Made by a program: the position numbers and the translations under genes
Part shown: piece by piece, positions 24,800 through 36,600 of the stretch
Numbering within the stretch: position 1 is the first letter of the stretch
How the letters are laid out: every line of letters starts with the position of its first letter
Notes under the pieces: generated by a model
Told to the model about the DNA's origin: nothing
The model's input: only the letters and a program-made list of their open reading frames with translations
Database searches by the model: none
From: Watersipora subatra
Lineage: Eukaryota > Bryozoa > Gymnolaemata > Cheilostomatida > Watersiporidae
DNA: 64,000 nt
Reading direction: 5' to 3'
NCBI RefSeq assembly: GCF_963576615.1
Contig: NC_088714.1
Location: forward strand, 45,603,772-45,667,771

Positions 24800-24965
24800 G
24801 CATGCTAGTAGTAATAGGAATGTTAACAGTAACAATAATAGTAATAATAATGATAGGAATAGTAATAGTGATAGTAATTATAATAGGGGTAGTCAAATTA
24901 ATAGTAATGGTAGTAACAATGGTGACCGTATTAGTAATATAGTAATAACAATAACACTAGGATTA
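24800..24965 (+). repeat. AGT/AAT trinucleotide-rich repeat in sulfotransferase intron (copy 1)
   Basis: Imperfect runs of AATAGTAATAG with interspersed GGT and GAT. The same repeat occupies the same intron of the other copy (46,265-46,430), so it predates the duplication. The resulting SNSNNNSN open frames are artefacts. Confidence 0.85.
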
Positions 24966-26212
24966 GCATAAGTAAGAGCAGTTGTAATAGAAATAGTAGT
25001 TGAAGAAATAGTAATAGTAATGATAATTTTTAGAAATAGGAAGAAATACAAAGATTGAGAATAAAGTCAGAAGACATTTGAGAATGCAGACTTGGGTAAT
25101 GTATTGCTTACCCAATTAAAGTAGCGTACTGTTCTCCATCTACATTCTTCTATTTATCAAACATATAATTTTGACTTAACAGCTGTCTACTACACCCAAT
25201 GCTTCTACTATACAAGTTATTGCTATGATTGGGCTGCCTATTACAGATGTTTGTCCAATTGAACAACTACGTGACTCGACAGCTGCTGGATACTTTGAGT
25301 CTTACCCTTTGACCTCTGTTGGAACTGCCGGAAGTCAAAAGAATTATTATGTGCACTGTGAGCATTGCCTTACAACCGGTGAAGTAAATTTCAATTGCTA
25401 CGCTCCTAATAACATATAAATAGACCTGTGAGTTATTCATAGTATCTGATCTGTAGTACTGCCAAACATCATTAATGAAATAGAAAACACTCTAAATACA
25501 TGTATATGAACTGTGTATTTCATAGATTGTTCTCATGTCGGGTGTTGTAATTACAAAACTGTCAACAGCCATGTTTCCCTTCATAGAATCAGCAAACCAA
25601 AGGTTCATAATCGCGATTAAGAATGCAACTGACAGAGCTATTGCAGAGTACTTCTATCCGTACACCGTGGTAAGACAACTACAGCCATGCAAAATAAACA
25701 TTTTTTCATACAGACCAAAGCAGTTTCCAATATTTTTAATTTGGCCAAGTCATTTGAGAGTTCCCTTCTAATTAAGGACATGCCATTTTTATATTTTATT
25801 GCATGCTAAATAAAGATAAATGAAAGTATATCAGTATTTATTAAACCATCTGTGAGAAAACTACTTCTGAGAGTTATCTCTCTTGTCATATTATCTGTAC
25901 AAACCTAAAGGTTTTATATAAGCAACTACTACTTATTGCAAGATTAGTAGTGTTCAAGTAGTAGATAATTCGTGTCAAGCAATCCTACCCAACAACAGCC
26001 CACCTTCTTGGCAACCTAGTTGTGTAATTGCAGTATGACACACAAATGGATGACTTCACTTTCACATTTGAGTCTTTATATCTATTTTATGACTTTTATA
26101 TCTAGGTTAAATAACGCACCTGAATACAGATAAAAATTAATGTGCTTCACTATGTAAAACTTGCCATGTAACTAGTTGAGTTTCTACTAATCTAAACACA
26201 TTGACAAAGTCC

Positions 26213-26482
26213 TCAAGCCTCTGTTATTGTTGCACTGCTACATGAACTCAATATTTTAACAGACCGGAACAGACTTAGATCCTGTAGGCAATCAGGTTTT
26301 TCAAGCAAAAGAGCGGCATCATACAATGCATCAACAAAATCTTGCCAGTTATGCCTTTGGGAAAAGTATTTCATCATACTCGAACCAATGTTAGCCAGCC
26401 TTAACACTAAAAGTGAGCTGATATCCACATGCCGGCAAGCTAGAAAACACCTAATTAGCTCAATAACATAATTTGACGTCAT
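26213..26482 (-). other. Coding-like fragment inserted in the pseudogene exon
   Basis: An 89-residue minus-strand open frame whose first ~65 residues have protein-like composition (MKYFSQRHNWQDFVDALYDA). It ends where antisense sulfotransferase exon 6 begins (about 26,300). It may be a fragment of another gene inserted in reverse. A death-fold (CARD-like) helix pair is a conceivable reading but very weak; I assign no function. Confidence 0.25.
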
Positions 26483-26989
26483 CTTTGCTGTATACTATAA
26501 CTATATCAGACAATAGTATTAAGCCCTCAGCTTTATAAAATAATTTTATAATTTTATAGGTTGTACATTATACATTTTAGTTATTCTACCTGAAGATTGC
26601 AACGCGATTGCATGAAACTAATAGTAGTAATGAATTAAACCTGTGGTTCTTAATAAACTGTATATATACATATTTATGTATATACATGTATAGGTATATT
26701 GAAATTTATTATGAGTAGAACTAAAAGCACATTGCTGAAAAATATATGTGAGTATATACATGTAAAGTATGCATATGTACACGCTTAAGGATCAAAACAC
26801 TCATAGTAATCCAGTAGAACATTATTATTGTTTTTTTGGTTTTTTAAGGTTGCTTCTGTTCTGTATTAGAGTTTATGGCAATAGCCACTTTGTTTTAGTG
26901 CATACAGATGAAGTTGTTTTATTTTGTCAAAGTCTTACTGTTAAAATTTATATAATTTATATATACATGTAGGCTATATACATGTGCAA

Positions 26990-27225
26990 TGTCTATATAT
27001 CCTACTTAATGCAAGATCATTTTTTGTCCAACAATCTTGTCCTAAGACAGCTCACTTTCTCTGTAACCTAGTTATGCAATTACAGTATCATACACGAGTT
27101 GATGTCTTCAACTTCACATTTGACTTTTCATATCTATTTTATATCGGAGCGAAATATTGTACCAGAATATAGAAAAATTGAAAACGCTTCAGTATGTTTT
27201 ACACTAAGAGCTTTACGATAGCTGC
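26990..27225 (+). repeat. Duplicated piece of sulfotransferase intron 5
   Basis: Matches 25,935-26,170 (shared TACTTATTGCAAGAT / TACTTAATGCAAGAT, CCTAGTTGTGTAATTGCAGTAT / CCTAGTTATGCAATTACAGTAT, CACATTTGA and CTATTTTAT). It directly precedes the surviving 3' piece of exon 6, so it marks a second, partial duplication within the locus. Confidence 0.75.
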
Positions 27226-27854
27226 TATTCGACTCACGTAGCCTAAGTTCTTACACAAATTAGCGTCTCCCAGGTCAGTAGAGTAAAGCATTTTACTGTT
27301 TTATACATTTTATTTTACTTGCTCAAGCTAGAAAGGAACATAACTTGATTTGTACTCTAACTATTATTAAGTTTGAATATTGGAGGTTATCTGTTAGCAG
27401 CTGTTATTAGAACAGTGGTATAGAATTCGGTGACTTGTTCTCCACAAGTTTTAAAATGACTATTTTACAGTGTTGGTTTAGACTAGTATACTAACAGCTC
27501 GCTAAAGCTTTTAAAAATTTTATAGCACAATATCACTATGAAGTTCAAAGTCTGTTTTATTATAAAGAATGGTGAATAAAGGCTTAAATTAAGCCGTACA
27601 TTTGATAAAATTCTAACTAGATTTGGGGAAAAGGGTTCAAAATCTCATAATATTTATCACAATTAGCTGGTAACAAGTATTTATTATCACCAACTACGAA
27701 TGCTATATACTGAAATCATGGATGTCATTTTAAAAAATTAATAAACATCTGAACTATAAAAATAACTAAAAATAAATATTCAAAAATGTCTTTTTGGCAC
27801 AAACAGCGTAACCTTACTTGAGTCAAATTATGACAGACTCTTTGTACTGTCCTA

Positions 27855-28772
27855 AAGGTTGACTTGCAACAAAATTCACATTACAGTTGCTTTGTTTCAA
27901 GAGATTCACCATGTTTTACTTAGCTGTGTTGTAGGTGCAAAATATGTAGAAATATGATTACAAGCTCTTAAAAGCTCAAAAACGAACAGTTAATTGAAGC
28001 CATCACGAAAACGCCGTAGTTTAGAATCCCTTTACAAAACGGCTCAAATATGACGTAGTTGAACATGATGGTTTCTGTTTACACTCTCATGCAACCTTAT
28101 TCGTCGAAAAAGTTTCACAAATATACTTCACGCATTCAATAAAACCATGTCTATTGTCCTTACACATCTATTTGATCATCATTGTAATGCTGCCACTTTG
28201 AGCAGTGATATCTCAAAACCTACCGTAAAAATTCATTTAATTTTTTTAATTTAGCTCGAAAGAGTGCATATCATCCTCTGATAAACATGACGAGCTTGTT
28301 GGTCACCTGTGATAGTCGAAAAATGCTACAGAAATTGTTCGGGCTATTTAGCAAGAAGTATGGGTCACATGATCAGATTATGACTAGATGTTTAGGCCAG
28401 GCTGAAACGAAACTGTAAAGTAGCGAGTATCTATATTTGATACAGGCTTTCCGGTAAAACCCGAAGTGTTTGTCATAAACTGGTACTAGTGCTACGAGAT
28501 GTTTGATATTGAGTCTTTTAATAGCCTTTAATTTCACGTGATAACATCACATGTTTAAACAATAACCATAATGTTTGAATACGTCACCGAAATAAAGAGA
28601 TTCCAAACCACAGCATTTTCGAGATGCCTGCAAATAACTGTGCGTTTTTTAGCTTTCAAGAGCTTTTAATCACATTTTCACATATTTTGCACCTACAACA
28701 CAACAGAGTAAGACATGGTGAATCTTTTGATACCAAATAGCTGTAATGTAAATTTTGTTGCAAATAACCTTT
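27855..28772. mobile_element. TIR element family A, copy 1 (918 bp)
   Basis: It starts AAGGTTGACTTGCAACAAAA and ends with the complement of AAGGTTATTTGCAACAAAAT. The inverted arms can be followed for at least 150 bp (shared GATTCACCATGT, GTGTTGTAGGTGCAAAATATG, AGCTCTT) and more weakly to about 230 bp. No transposase is seen. It is flanked by TA on both sides, which may be the target duplication. It lies in intron 6 of the sulfotransferase pseudogene; the intact copy has no such insertion there. Confidence 0.8.
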
Positions 28773-29879
28773 AACTAAGTGGAAAGGTCAATGCTTCTTC
28801 CATCAAATACTATAGAACGGTTTTTGGTCAAGCTTTATTTAAAATTAGTTTTAAACAAAACAAATTTTATTAGAAATTTTTATCATGCTGCTGGAACTTC
28901 TGATAATTTTGAAACTATTACTTTTCATTAGTTATTTTTGATACCAAATAATAAGAATATTTACTAACAGGTTAAGACTGGTTGCAAAACTTACTTTTGG
29001 AGATTTGAGCCAAATATGAATATTTTATAGCCTAATTTCTAAAATACTACACAATCTATGAGATTGACATATAAAATTAATGCTTAAAGCTGTCTGACAG
29101 CTTGAACAACTGTCTCACAGCTGTCTCCTGAACAATGATGCTACAGACAGTTGTGTTCTTGTAGACCTATACTTATATACCTATACCTATACCTATACTT
29201 TGTCAAAATAGAGGAATACTCAGCTAGTCCACAAACAGTCATGCAAGAAGTCTACAACTTGGCTGGCCTTGAATAATTTGAATACCCTACGACACCTGTT
29301 TTTTCTCATCCTTAAAGCTTATTTATTCTGACACAAAAATTATGATGGATGTATTCTTTGAACAGTCCATTCGAGAGTTGAAAGACTTGCTTGGGGACAA
29401 CAAGTGGTTTTATAACAGACCTTGGATAGATATGCATGACTTTCAGTTATTTTATTGCTGAAAACTATAATGCTCTTTATTTTAATTAACAACCTGAGCA
29501 GGCATTAGTAGTATTAAAATACAAGCAAAGTTGTATCTTGAATGTTAGGTTTATGGTAAAAAGAAGACTACTTCAAACATCCATAAAATCGTTTTTTATT
29601 ATAAATATGTTTAGCATGTTTTCATTGTGTGAGCTATTTGGTGTGCTTATTAATTCAAAATCTACATTTCTGATGTTATTTAATCGGTGAAATCAATATG
29701 TTTTTTCTAATATTGTAATAATATAATTATACTAACTTATGATTAATCAGTGGTATCAACACTCCGACGCTTGTTGGTCAGAAAGTTGCACTTCTGAGCA
29801 GGCGTGACATCCTAAACACATATGAGGCAAGCATATGCTATTACTACATGCAAAAATGTGTAGTAGCCATGATGCACAC

Positions 29880-30440
29880 TATTTATGACACAAGGATATA
29901 AAGTTCTGATTCTCTTGCAATATTCAGAAAAATGAGAAAATAACACTTAGATATAAAAATTTAATACTCCAGTTACCACTGAAGAATTTATTGTCACTTT
30001 CTAATGACTTTTCTGTGCCCAGTTGTGTGTGAACCAAAGGAACAGATCTCCAATACTAATGTCCAAAATTAAACTAGAATATAAAATTATATTCGGTTGC
30101 TAAAGAGTATGAACTAATTTTAAAAAGTAGGTAATCTGTGGCCATCAAAAAGAGAAGTGGACTAAGGACTCGAGTCAACACTCTATCATACTTTAGCAAT
30201 TCTTCATTCATGTGTGAGCAAAGGATTTGTTCAAGAATAAAGCAAATACCCAATAACTTAATTGTGATTGTTGAGATCAAACCGGGCTGATCAATGTGTG
30301 ATTGAATGCTATTATAGAATTGATTGTTGTTCAGGCTAATCTTTAGCTTGGAGCAGCAGAAATGGTCATATAAAGGTCAGCATACTACGAGAGGAAAATA
30401 TGAGAAACTACTGCTGCATTTTAACTTATTTTTCACAAAA
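29880..30440 (+). repeat. 3'-flank block R1 of the sulfotransferase cluster
   Basis: The first of four related blocks (others at about 33,525-34,095, 49,870-50,415 and 50,530-50,911). They share AGAAAAATGAGAAAATAACA, CCCAGTTGTGTGTGAACCAAAGGAAC, ACTCTATCATAC and GGTCATATAAAGGTCAGCA. R1 and R3 follow the last exon of the pseudogene and the intact gene respectively, so the block was part of the duplicated unit. Confidence 0.8.
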
Positions 30441-30679
30441 TTGTTCTGTCATTATAAATGATAATATTACCATTAGTAGATATACAGTGGGCACTATGAC
30501 TAATATCTTTCTTTGAGGTTAACACAGACACTGCAGAGTAAAAATAGGCAACGTTAAGATGAATTCAGGCGCAGCCTTTGTCTATGCGTCTTTGTCTGCC
30601 GCGTGTGCATATGTCCCTAGAATAGAGGGTTGAAAGCATAGCATAGCACAACATTTTATTGTATTTTATTGTTTATAAA

Positions 30680-31075
30680 CTAGATATGTTATAGATTAGA
30701 CAACAGATTAGAGATTAAATACTGCAGTTATAAAATAGATCATGGAGTTACAGATTAGACTCTACAACTTTATATCACATGTAGGTACCGGTACTACGAT
30801 TATCAATTGAAGTCTATAGTTACAGATTAGATGCTACAGTTATAGATTAGACACTACGGTTATAGATTAGATATTACAGTTATAGATTAGACCCTACAGT
30901 TATAGATTAGACACTACAATTATAGATTAGATACTACAGTTATAGATTAGACATTACAGTTATAGATTAGACACTAAAATTATAGATTAGATACTACAGT
31001 TAAGGTTAGACATTACAGTTATAGATTAGATTCTACAGTTATAAATTAAATAGACACTACAGTTATAGAATGGAG
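30680..31075 (+). repeat. About 20-bp minisatellite (ACAGTTATAGATTAGACACT)
   Basis: Around 15 to 18 imperfect units with ATAGATTAGA as the conserved core. Confidence 0.88.
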
Positions 31076-32373
31076 ACTACATTTAGGATTTGTTTGCTAT
31101 AGCCATGCTGCTTGTATCCTTGTTTCCAAAACAACCTTTAATGAGTGATAGACAATATTTACATAATCAATGAGCGCTCTGAGTGTGAAATATGTATATC
31201 ATATGTTGATTGTAATATCTTGTCCATGAAATCGTAAAATAATAATAATAATGATGGTGGTTTGTTAGATGGTTTGGGTACATGATGGTTATTTATTGAT
31301 CATAAAGGTATATCTCTACAATATTTTATTAAACAAAAGCCAAAATCCTTCATCAATATTGAATGTCTAACAGCTACATTATCCTACTTCTTGCAGTGCA
31401 GAAGACATGCTAAAGTTCAAATAAGAAAGCATGACTACATTGTTAAAGTCAGGATTACCTCTTTAAGCTTAATTTGACCAAAGAATAGAGAATGCTGTCA
31501 GATCCCTAACAGAGATAAACATATTATCTTTACATCGGTAATAGAAATACACATAGTGATAATAATATATTTATATTTAAAATTGATTTTCAGAAAGCAT
31601 ACCTTGTAGTTCAAAGGCACAAATGACTCAAAAATAATTTGTCATTTGAGGTGTCATAAGGTAGCCGAATCAACCTTTCACCATCAGCAGTGAATATGAA
31701 ATTTTGTGTGTAAGCGATGTAGCAATACAGAGACTTATATGGCTACAGGTAGGTTTCATATAAATATCATAGTTATATATAATACAATAGACTATATTTA
31801 TATTCTGTTTATTCGTTTGTTTGTTTCCTTATGATTACATGCGGTTTTATTGAAAAATATTTTACATATATGCGTATGTTAATTAGCTATCCAGTCTTTT
31901 TCCGGCTTGTCCCATTTAGGTATGGCATGTGGTGTATCTTGGTACAGAATGCATTGTGACTGTTTGCTCACGAGGGGTAGAACAGGAGCAATTGTGGCTG
32001 AATGCCCTTCCTAACACCACTAATAGCCCTTATGTGATTCAAACAACTGATCTTCTACTTTTATGCCAGGATACTCACCACTGTGACAAGAGTCTTTCAA
32101 TTTGTCTCACTAACTCATTAATAAAGGCATAGGCAGAAGAAAGAAGTGCAAATGTTTTATATCAATTTAGAGTTATATTGGTTTCTCAAAAATTTACGTT
32201 AAATCAATGGTAACTTTATTACATATTGACATCTATTATCATGATACTTTTATTATATTGTGAGATTTGTTATACAGATTGCAAGAGAAAGCAGAAAACA
32301 GAACTGTGGGGAAGTCAGTGATAAAGCCTCAACCATCAGACGGTCATTTTCAAAATGACCCACTGTAATAGAG

Positions 32374-32577
32374 ATACATCATATATTATCATGAGACTTT
32401 TATTACAGTATGATATATATTATCATGATACCTTTATTACGCTGTGATATATACCATGATGATACCTTTATTACACTGTGATATATATTACCATGAGACT
32501 TTTATCACACTGTGATATACATTATCATGATACCTTTATTACACTATGACATATATTATCATCATGCATTTATTACA
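32374..32577 (+). repeat. 34-bp minisatellite, about 6 copies
   Basis: The unit contains TATTATCATGATACCTTTAT and ACACTGTGATA. A solitary related unit lies at about 32,225-32,270. Confidence 0.88.
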
Positions 32578-33191
32578 ACCATTGTGATGAGTGATGAGTT
32601 ATGCTAATGTAAACTAGCTAGGAAATAAGAGAAGCTGCAGCAAAAAAGGCAAAGTACAAGCAAAGAAAAATAACTTTGCCCTAAATACCAAATTTTATAA
32701 TAAATGCTGCAACTTGAAATCATGCTACATTTAGTAATTATTTTTATTGCAGACTGTTTAGTACAATGGTAAAACAACTTGCATGTTTTTTTTATTTACT
32801 CACAGACAAACTTCAAGCTAATTATGATAAACGCTGCTAATCCAAACACAATTGCTGTCATTCACTGCTGCATAAGCTACTGCACCGGTGGATGTGAATT
32901 TGCACCGTATTTTTATACTGCATTGTAGTCTTTGGGTGGAGTCGAATGAACAAGTTAATAGCATCATTGTCAACAACTGCCAGCCATATTCTAAAGGTCA
33001 AGTGTAAGCCAAGAGTTTTAAGAAGAATGCTCTCAGTAGCAAAAATCAATGATGTTTTGAGCAAAACTAACAAAGCTATTATTCTGATTAGTTTCTAGCT
33101 ATGCAGACAATTGTATCAACAAGGTACCATCAATCACAAATAAACATCTCGCTCATTGACAAATCACACTATACTCAGTTCTAGTCATTTT

Positions 33192-33495
33192 TTGGTTTAG
33201 AATAACATTATCATAACTTCTTTCTTTCGCGCACGTAATTAGAGTCTTATGTTCCTTGTTCACTGAACTATTGATCTACAAGTGCAATTCTGTATTGAGC
33301 TGCTTCTATGTAGTTACTGAAATAGGTACACTGACTTTTGCGGCGTTTGGAGTTATGCTAGCCTTTAAACGGGACATGAGATAAACGCAAAGTTAGGGAT
33401 TTTCTTAGTGTATAAGATATACCCTATCTTAGCGTATTTATCTAAAACAAAATGCGCATCAAAATTCTGAATGTAAAGCTTGAACTCTCTAGACA
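33192..33495 (+). repeat. Dispersed repeat D1, + copy
   Basis: About 300 bp that recur in inverted orientation at 58,882-59,180. The shared text includes GTTCCTTG, ACTGATTTT/CTGACTTTT, TTTGGAGTTATGCTA, GGGACATGAGATAAAC and GAATGTAAAGCTTGAACTCT. Confidence 0.85.
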
Positions 33496-33524
33496 CTTTC
33501 TCATATATATTTTATTATGACTTA

Positions 33525-34095
33525 GAGGTATAAAATTCTGAATCTCTTGCAAGATTCAGAAAAATGAGAAAATAACACTTAGATGTAAAATTTAATACTC
33601 CAGTTACTATTGAAGAATTAAATTTCCTTTTCTAGTGATTTTCTTGTGCCCAGTTGTGAGTGAACCAAAGGAACAAGTCTTCAATACTAATGTGCAAAAT
33701 TAAACTAGAATATAAAATTATACTCGGTTGCTAAAGAGTATCACCTAATTTTGAAAACTAGTTAATCTGTGGCCATAAAAAAAGTGGACTAAGCACTCAA
33801 GTTAACACTCTATTATTCTTTGGCAATCCTTCATTCATGTGTGAGCAAGGAATTGGCTCAAGAATAAAGCAAGCGCCCAATAACTTACAGTAATTGCGAT
33901 TGTTGAGATCAAACCAGGCTGAACAATACTGAGCAGAAGCGTAATTGAATGCTATTGGAGCAGCTTTAGCTATTAGCTTTAGCTATTAGCTTAGAGCAGC
34001 AGCAATGGTCATATAAAGGTCAGCACATTACGAGAGGAAAGTATGAGAAACCACTGCTGCATTCTAACTTAATTCTCACAAAATTATTCTATTAT
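33525..34095 (+). repeat. 3'-flank block R2
   Basis: Close copy of R1 but not preceded by sulfotransferase exons, so it is a separated or partial duplicate. Confidence 0.78.
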
Positions 34096-34446
34096 TTTGA
34101 ATAATAATAATGATAGCATGTAGTTATTTCTAAAAGCTCAAATTTGTAAAAAAGGAAAAAACTAAAGCTTTTAAACGTTTGCAGCAAAAAAATTGCTGGA
34201 TATATTTCAGTTGCATTGTAATGACCATCAGGCAGCTGACATACTTGTAGCTTTTAAAGTTTTATCATTTGTAGTGCATTGGAAGTTTTAACAGGTTTAA
34301 TGAATCTAATTGTTAGAGGTGCAATAAGACAGCTTCAGGTTTTCACTTTTTGAAAGAAGTTAAATGGGAAAGATTTTTGTTGTAAAATTTAAAATGGTTT
34401 GGTCTTTGTGTAAATAAACTGTTGACCAAGTAAAAAAAAATGCTTA

Positions 34447-35345
34447 AAGGTTGACTTGCAACAAAGTTCGCATTACAGTCTTTTAATATCAACAGATTCA
34501 CCCTGTCTTACTCTGCTGTGTTGTAAATTCAAAATATGTGGAAATGTGATTACAAGCTCTTAAAAGCTTAAAAATCATCAGTTAATCGCAGCCATTAGAA
34601 AACGGCGTAGATTGGAGTTCCTCTCAAAACGGTTCAAAAGTGCGGTAGTTGAACATGATGTGCTTCTATTTACACTTTCATGCAACCTCTTTCGTCGAAA
34701 GATTTTTACAAATAAGCTTTACGCATTCAATAAAAACCATGTCTATTGTCTTTACATGTCTATTTCATCATCATTGTAATGCTGTGACGTTGACCACTGA
34801 TATCTCAAAATCTCGTTTAAAAGTCTGTTTAATTTTTTAACCTTAGCTCGAGGGGATGCCTATTATCCTCTGATAAACACAAGGAGCCTGTTGGTCAGCT
34901 GTGATGGTTGAAAAATGCTGCAGAAGTCATTCGCACCATTTAGCGGAAATGTGGGTCACATGATCAGATTATGACAAGATGATTAGACCAAGCTGAAGTG
35001 ATACTGTAACGTAGTAAGCATCTATATTTGATAAGGGCTCTTCGGTAGATCCCGAAGTATTTGTCATAAACTAGTGCTACGATACGTTTTATATTGAGTC
35101 TTTTATTGGCCTTTCATTTCACGTGATGCCATCACGCGCCAAAAGAATAACCACGTCAAGTTGAGTACGTCATCAAAATAAAGGGTTCCAACCTACGGCC
35201 ATTTTTTTAGTCGTTCGTTTTTGCGTTTTTAAGAGCTTGTAATAACATTTCCACATATTTTGAGCCTACAACACATCAGAGTAAGACATGGTGAACCTTT
35301 TGATACCAAATAACTGCAATGTAAACTTTGTTGCAAGTTAACCTT
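34447..35345. mobile_element. TIR element family A, copy 2 (899 bp)
   Basis: Starts AAGGTTGACTTGCAACAAAG and ends with the complement of AAGGTTAACTTGCAACAAAG. The inner parts also match copy 1 (for example ATGTCTATTGTC, TCACATGATCAGATTATGAC, GTATTTGTCATAAACT). No transposase is seen. Flanks are TA on the left and CA on the right. Confidence 0.82.
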
Positions 35346-35399
35346 CAAAACAAAGGCATTGGTTCCCATCAGGCTCTTAGTCAGTCCAATGTTCGGAGG

Positions 35400-36600
35400 C
35401 TACAGCTTTTAGAAACCTCTAAACTATAAAAGGGCAAAAAAGAAAGATTTCGTTACAAATATAAATTGGTCTCTCACCCCGAATAGTGTGAGTTGATGGT
35501 AATGTCTAGTCAAGCTTGGGTATCCTATCAACAGCTTGGGAGTTTGAGCACTCATCTTAAGATTTTCCCATTTCCAATTGTGAGCTTCTCCGCAACTGAC
35601 TTTTGTTGATTGTTGCCAATATTTAAGCAAGCCAAATTTGATATGTAGATATTATTACAGTTGTTCTCATATGCCAGCACTTTTTAATCACCTCTTCGAA
35701 AGGAAAATATTCTCCCCTTTCTTTCGCCCTTTGATGTGTATGCTGTAGTCATTATAAACTACTACTTTTCTCTCAATAGTGCTTTCACCTCCTTTTCTAC
35801 CATCCCGATATCTGCCAGATTTACCAAGATTTACTTGTTTGTGTGAAGGTAGAAATTGTAGAAGAGCTTAGCACTGTCATTTTTATGAACAATATTGACC
35901 TTCCAACTGGTGGTATGGTTTACTGAAGCTATACTCATTGTATAGGTTTTTATACCCTACACACTTGACATGATTATTTCACTCATGTATGCACTAATAG
36001 CTGCTTGCATCCACTGATGATGTGCAGGATGTTATCTGGTACATCTTTACACAGTTTACATCTAGGATGATTTCTCACGTGCAATAGATCTGTGTTTGAA
36101 ATTGCCTAGTTTTGAGTACTTGCTCTTGTGCAGCAATGATTAGTGATATCGTATTGGCTATTAAATCACCTTTGTTCAGCCACATTGATGTCTGGCGGAG
36201 GTTGCCATCCTTAGATACCCTCCAGGGGTGGTCACCATAAAGAGGTTTGATGTGCAAGTCCCAATCGCAATTGTAGATGCGAGGCTTCACTGTCACAGCA
36301 ATCGAGTGGAATTCAATTAACAACTTGTTCATGGCAGCCATGAATGCTGCATAAGCTTGCCTGCTGTTCTTCTTCTTTTCCAATCTTGAGGTTTAGTTGA
36401 GCCTGACTTTTGAATACGTAGTTTATTTGTACTAAAATAATAAAGTATCATTTTTGAACTACCTGACAAAATTTTTGTTCTATCTAAAAAAATATTTTGC
36501 ACCGTTTTACATGCCATGTAATACTTGTTTTCTACCTTTCTGATTATCTCATCCAATTGATCAGTAAGCCTTCAAGCTAGATTCATACAAATTGAGGTTC
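35400..36600 (-). pseudogene. Non-LTR retrotransposon 3'-end remnant
   Basis: The minus-strand open frame 36,383-36,075 contains RIYNCDWDLHIKPLYGDHPW, then NTISLIIAAQEQVLKTRQFQ. After a frameshift at about 36,090 the reading continues HPRCKLCKDVPDNILHIISG and C, a CX2C...HX4C knuckle. This order (a region before a TR.Q segment, then CRLC...HI.SGC) is typical of the C-terminal part of a class of animal non-LTR retrotransposon polyproteins. No catalytic reverse-transcriptase motifs are present and the frame is broken, so this is a 5'-truncated relic. The open frame at 35,424-35,630 may belong to the same tail. Confidence 0.6.

Larger units (their letters stand above)
24048..29431 (+). pseudogene. 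Inactivated carbohydrate sulfotransferase copy
   Basis: It matches the intact copy at 43,901-49,404 exon by exon. The first two coding exons are missing or cut: only the end of exon 3 is recognisable (24,048-24,108), and its donor has changed from GTAAGT to ATAAGT. Three exons remain open with good splice sites: 24,525-24,673 (5'-PSB loop GFQRSGTGEISRW), 25,247-25,383 and 25,526-25,669 (KNATDRAIAEYF). Exon 6 starts at 26,263, is broken near 26,300 by about 930 bp of foreign and duplicated sequence, and resumes at about 27,231-27,273 with an in-frame TAA. The last exon (from about 29,165) has a CTATAC repeat insertion upstream and stops after VYNLAGLE. An unprocessed pseudogene, though the open middle exons could still be transcribed. 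Confidence 0.85.
30441..33190. other. Intergenic, repeats only
   Basis: Contains the 20-bp and 34-bp minisatellites listed separately and otherwise A+T-rich DNA. The open frame at 31,929-32,132 contains GGCTGAATGCCCTTCCTAAC text, which reads like an old dispersed repeat; I do not call a gene. Confidence 0.4.
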
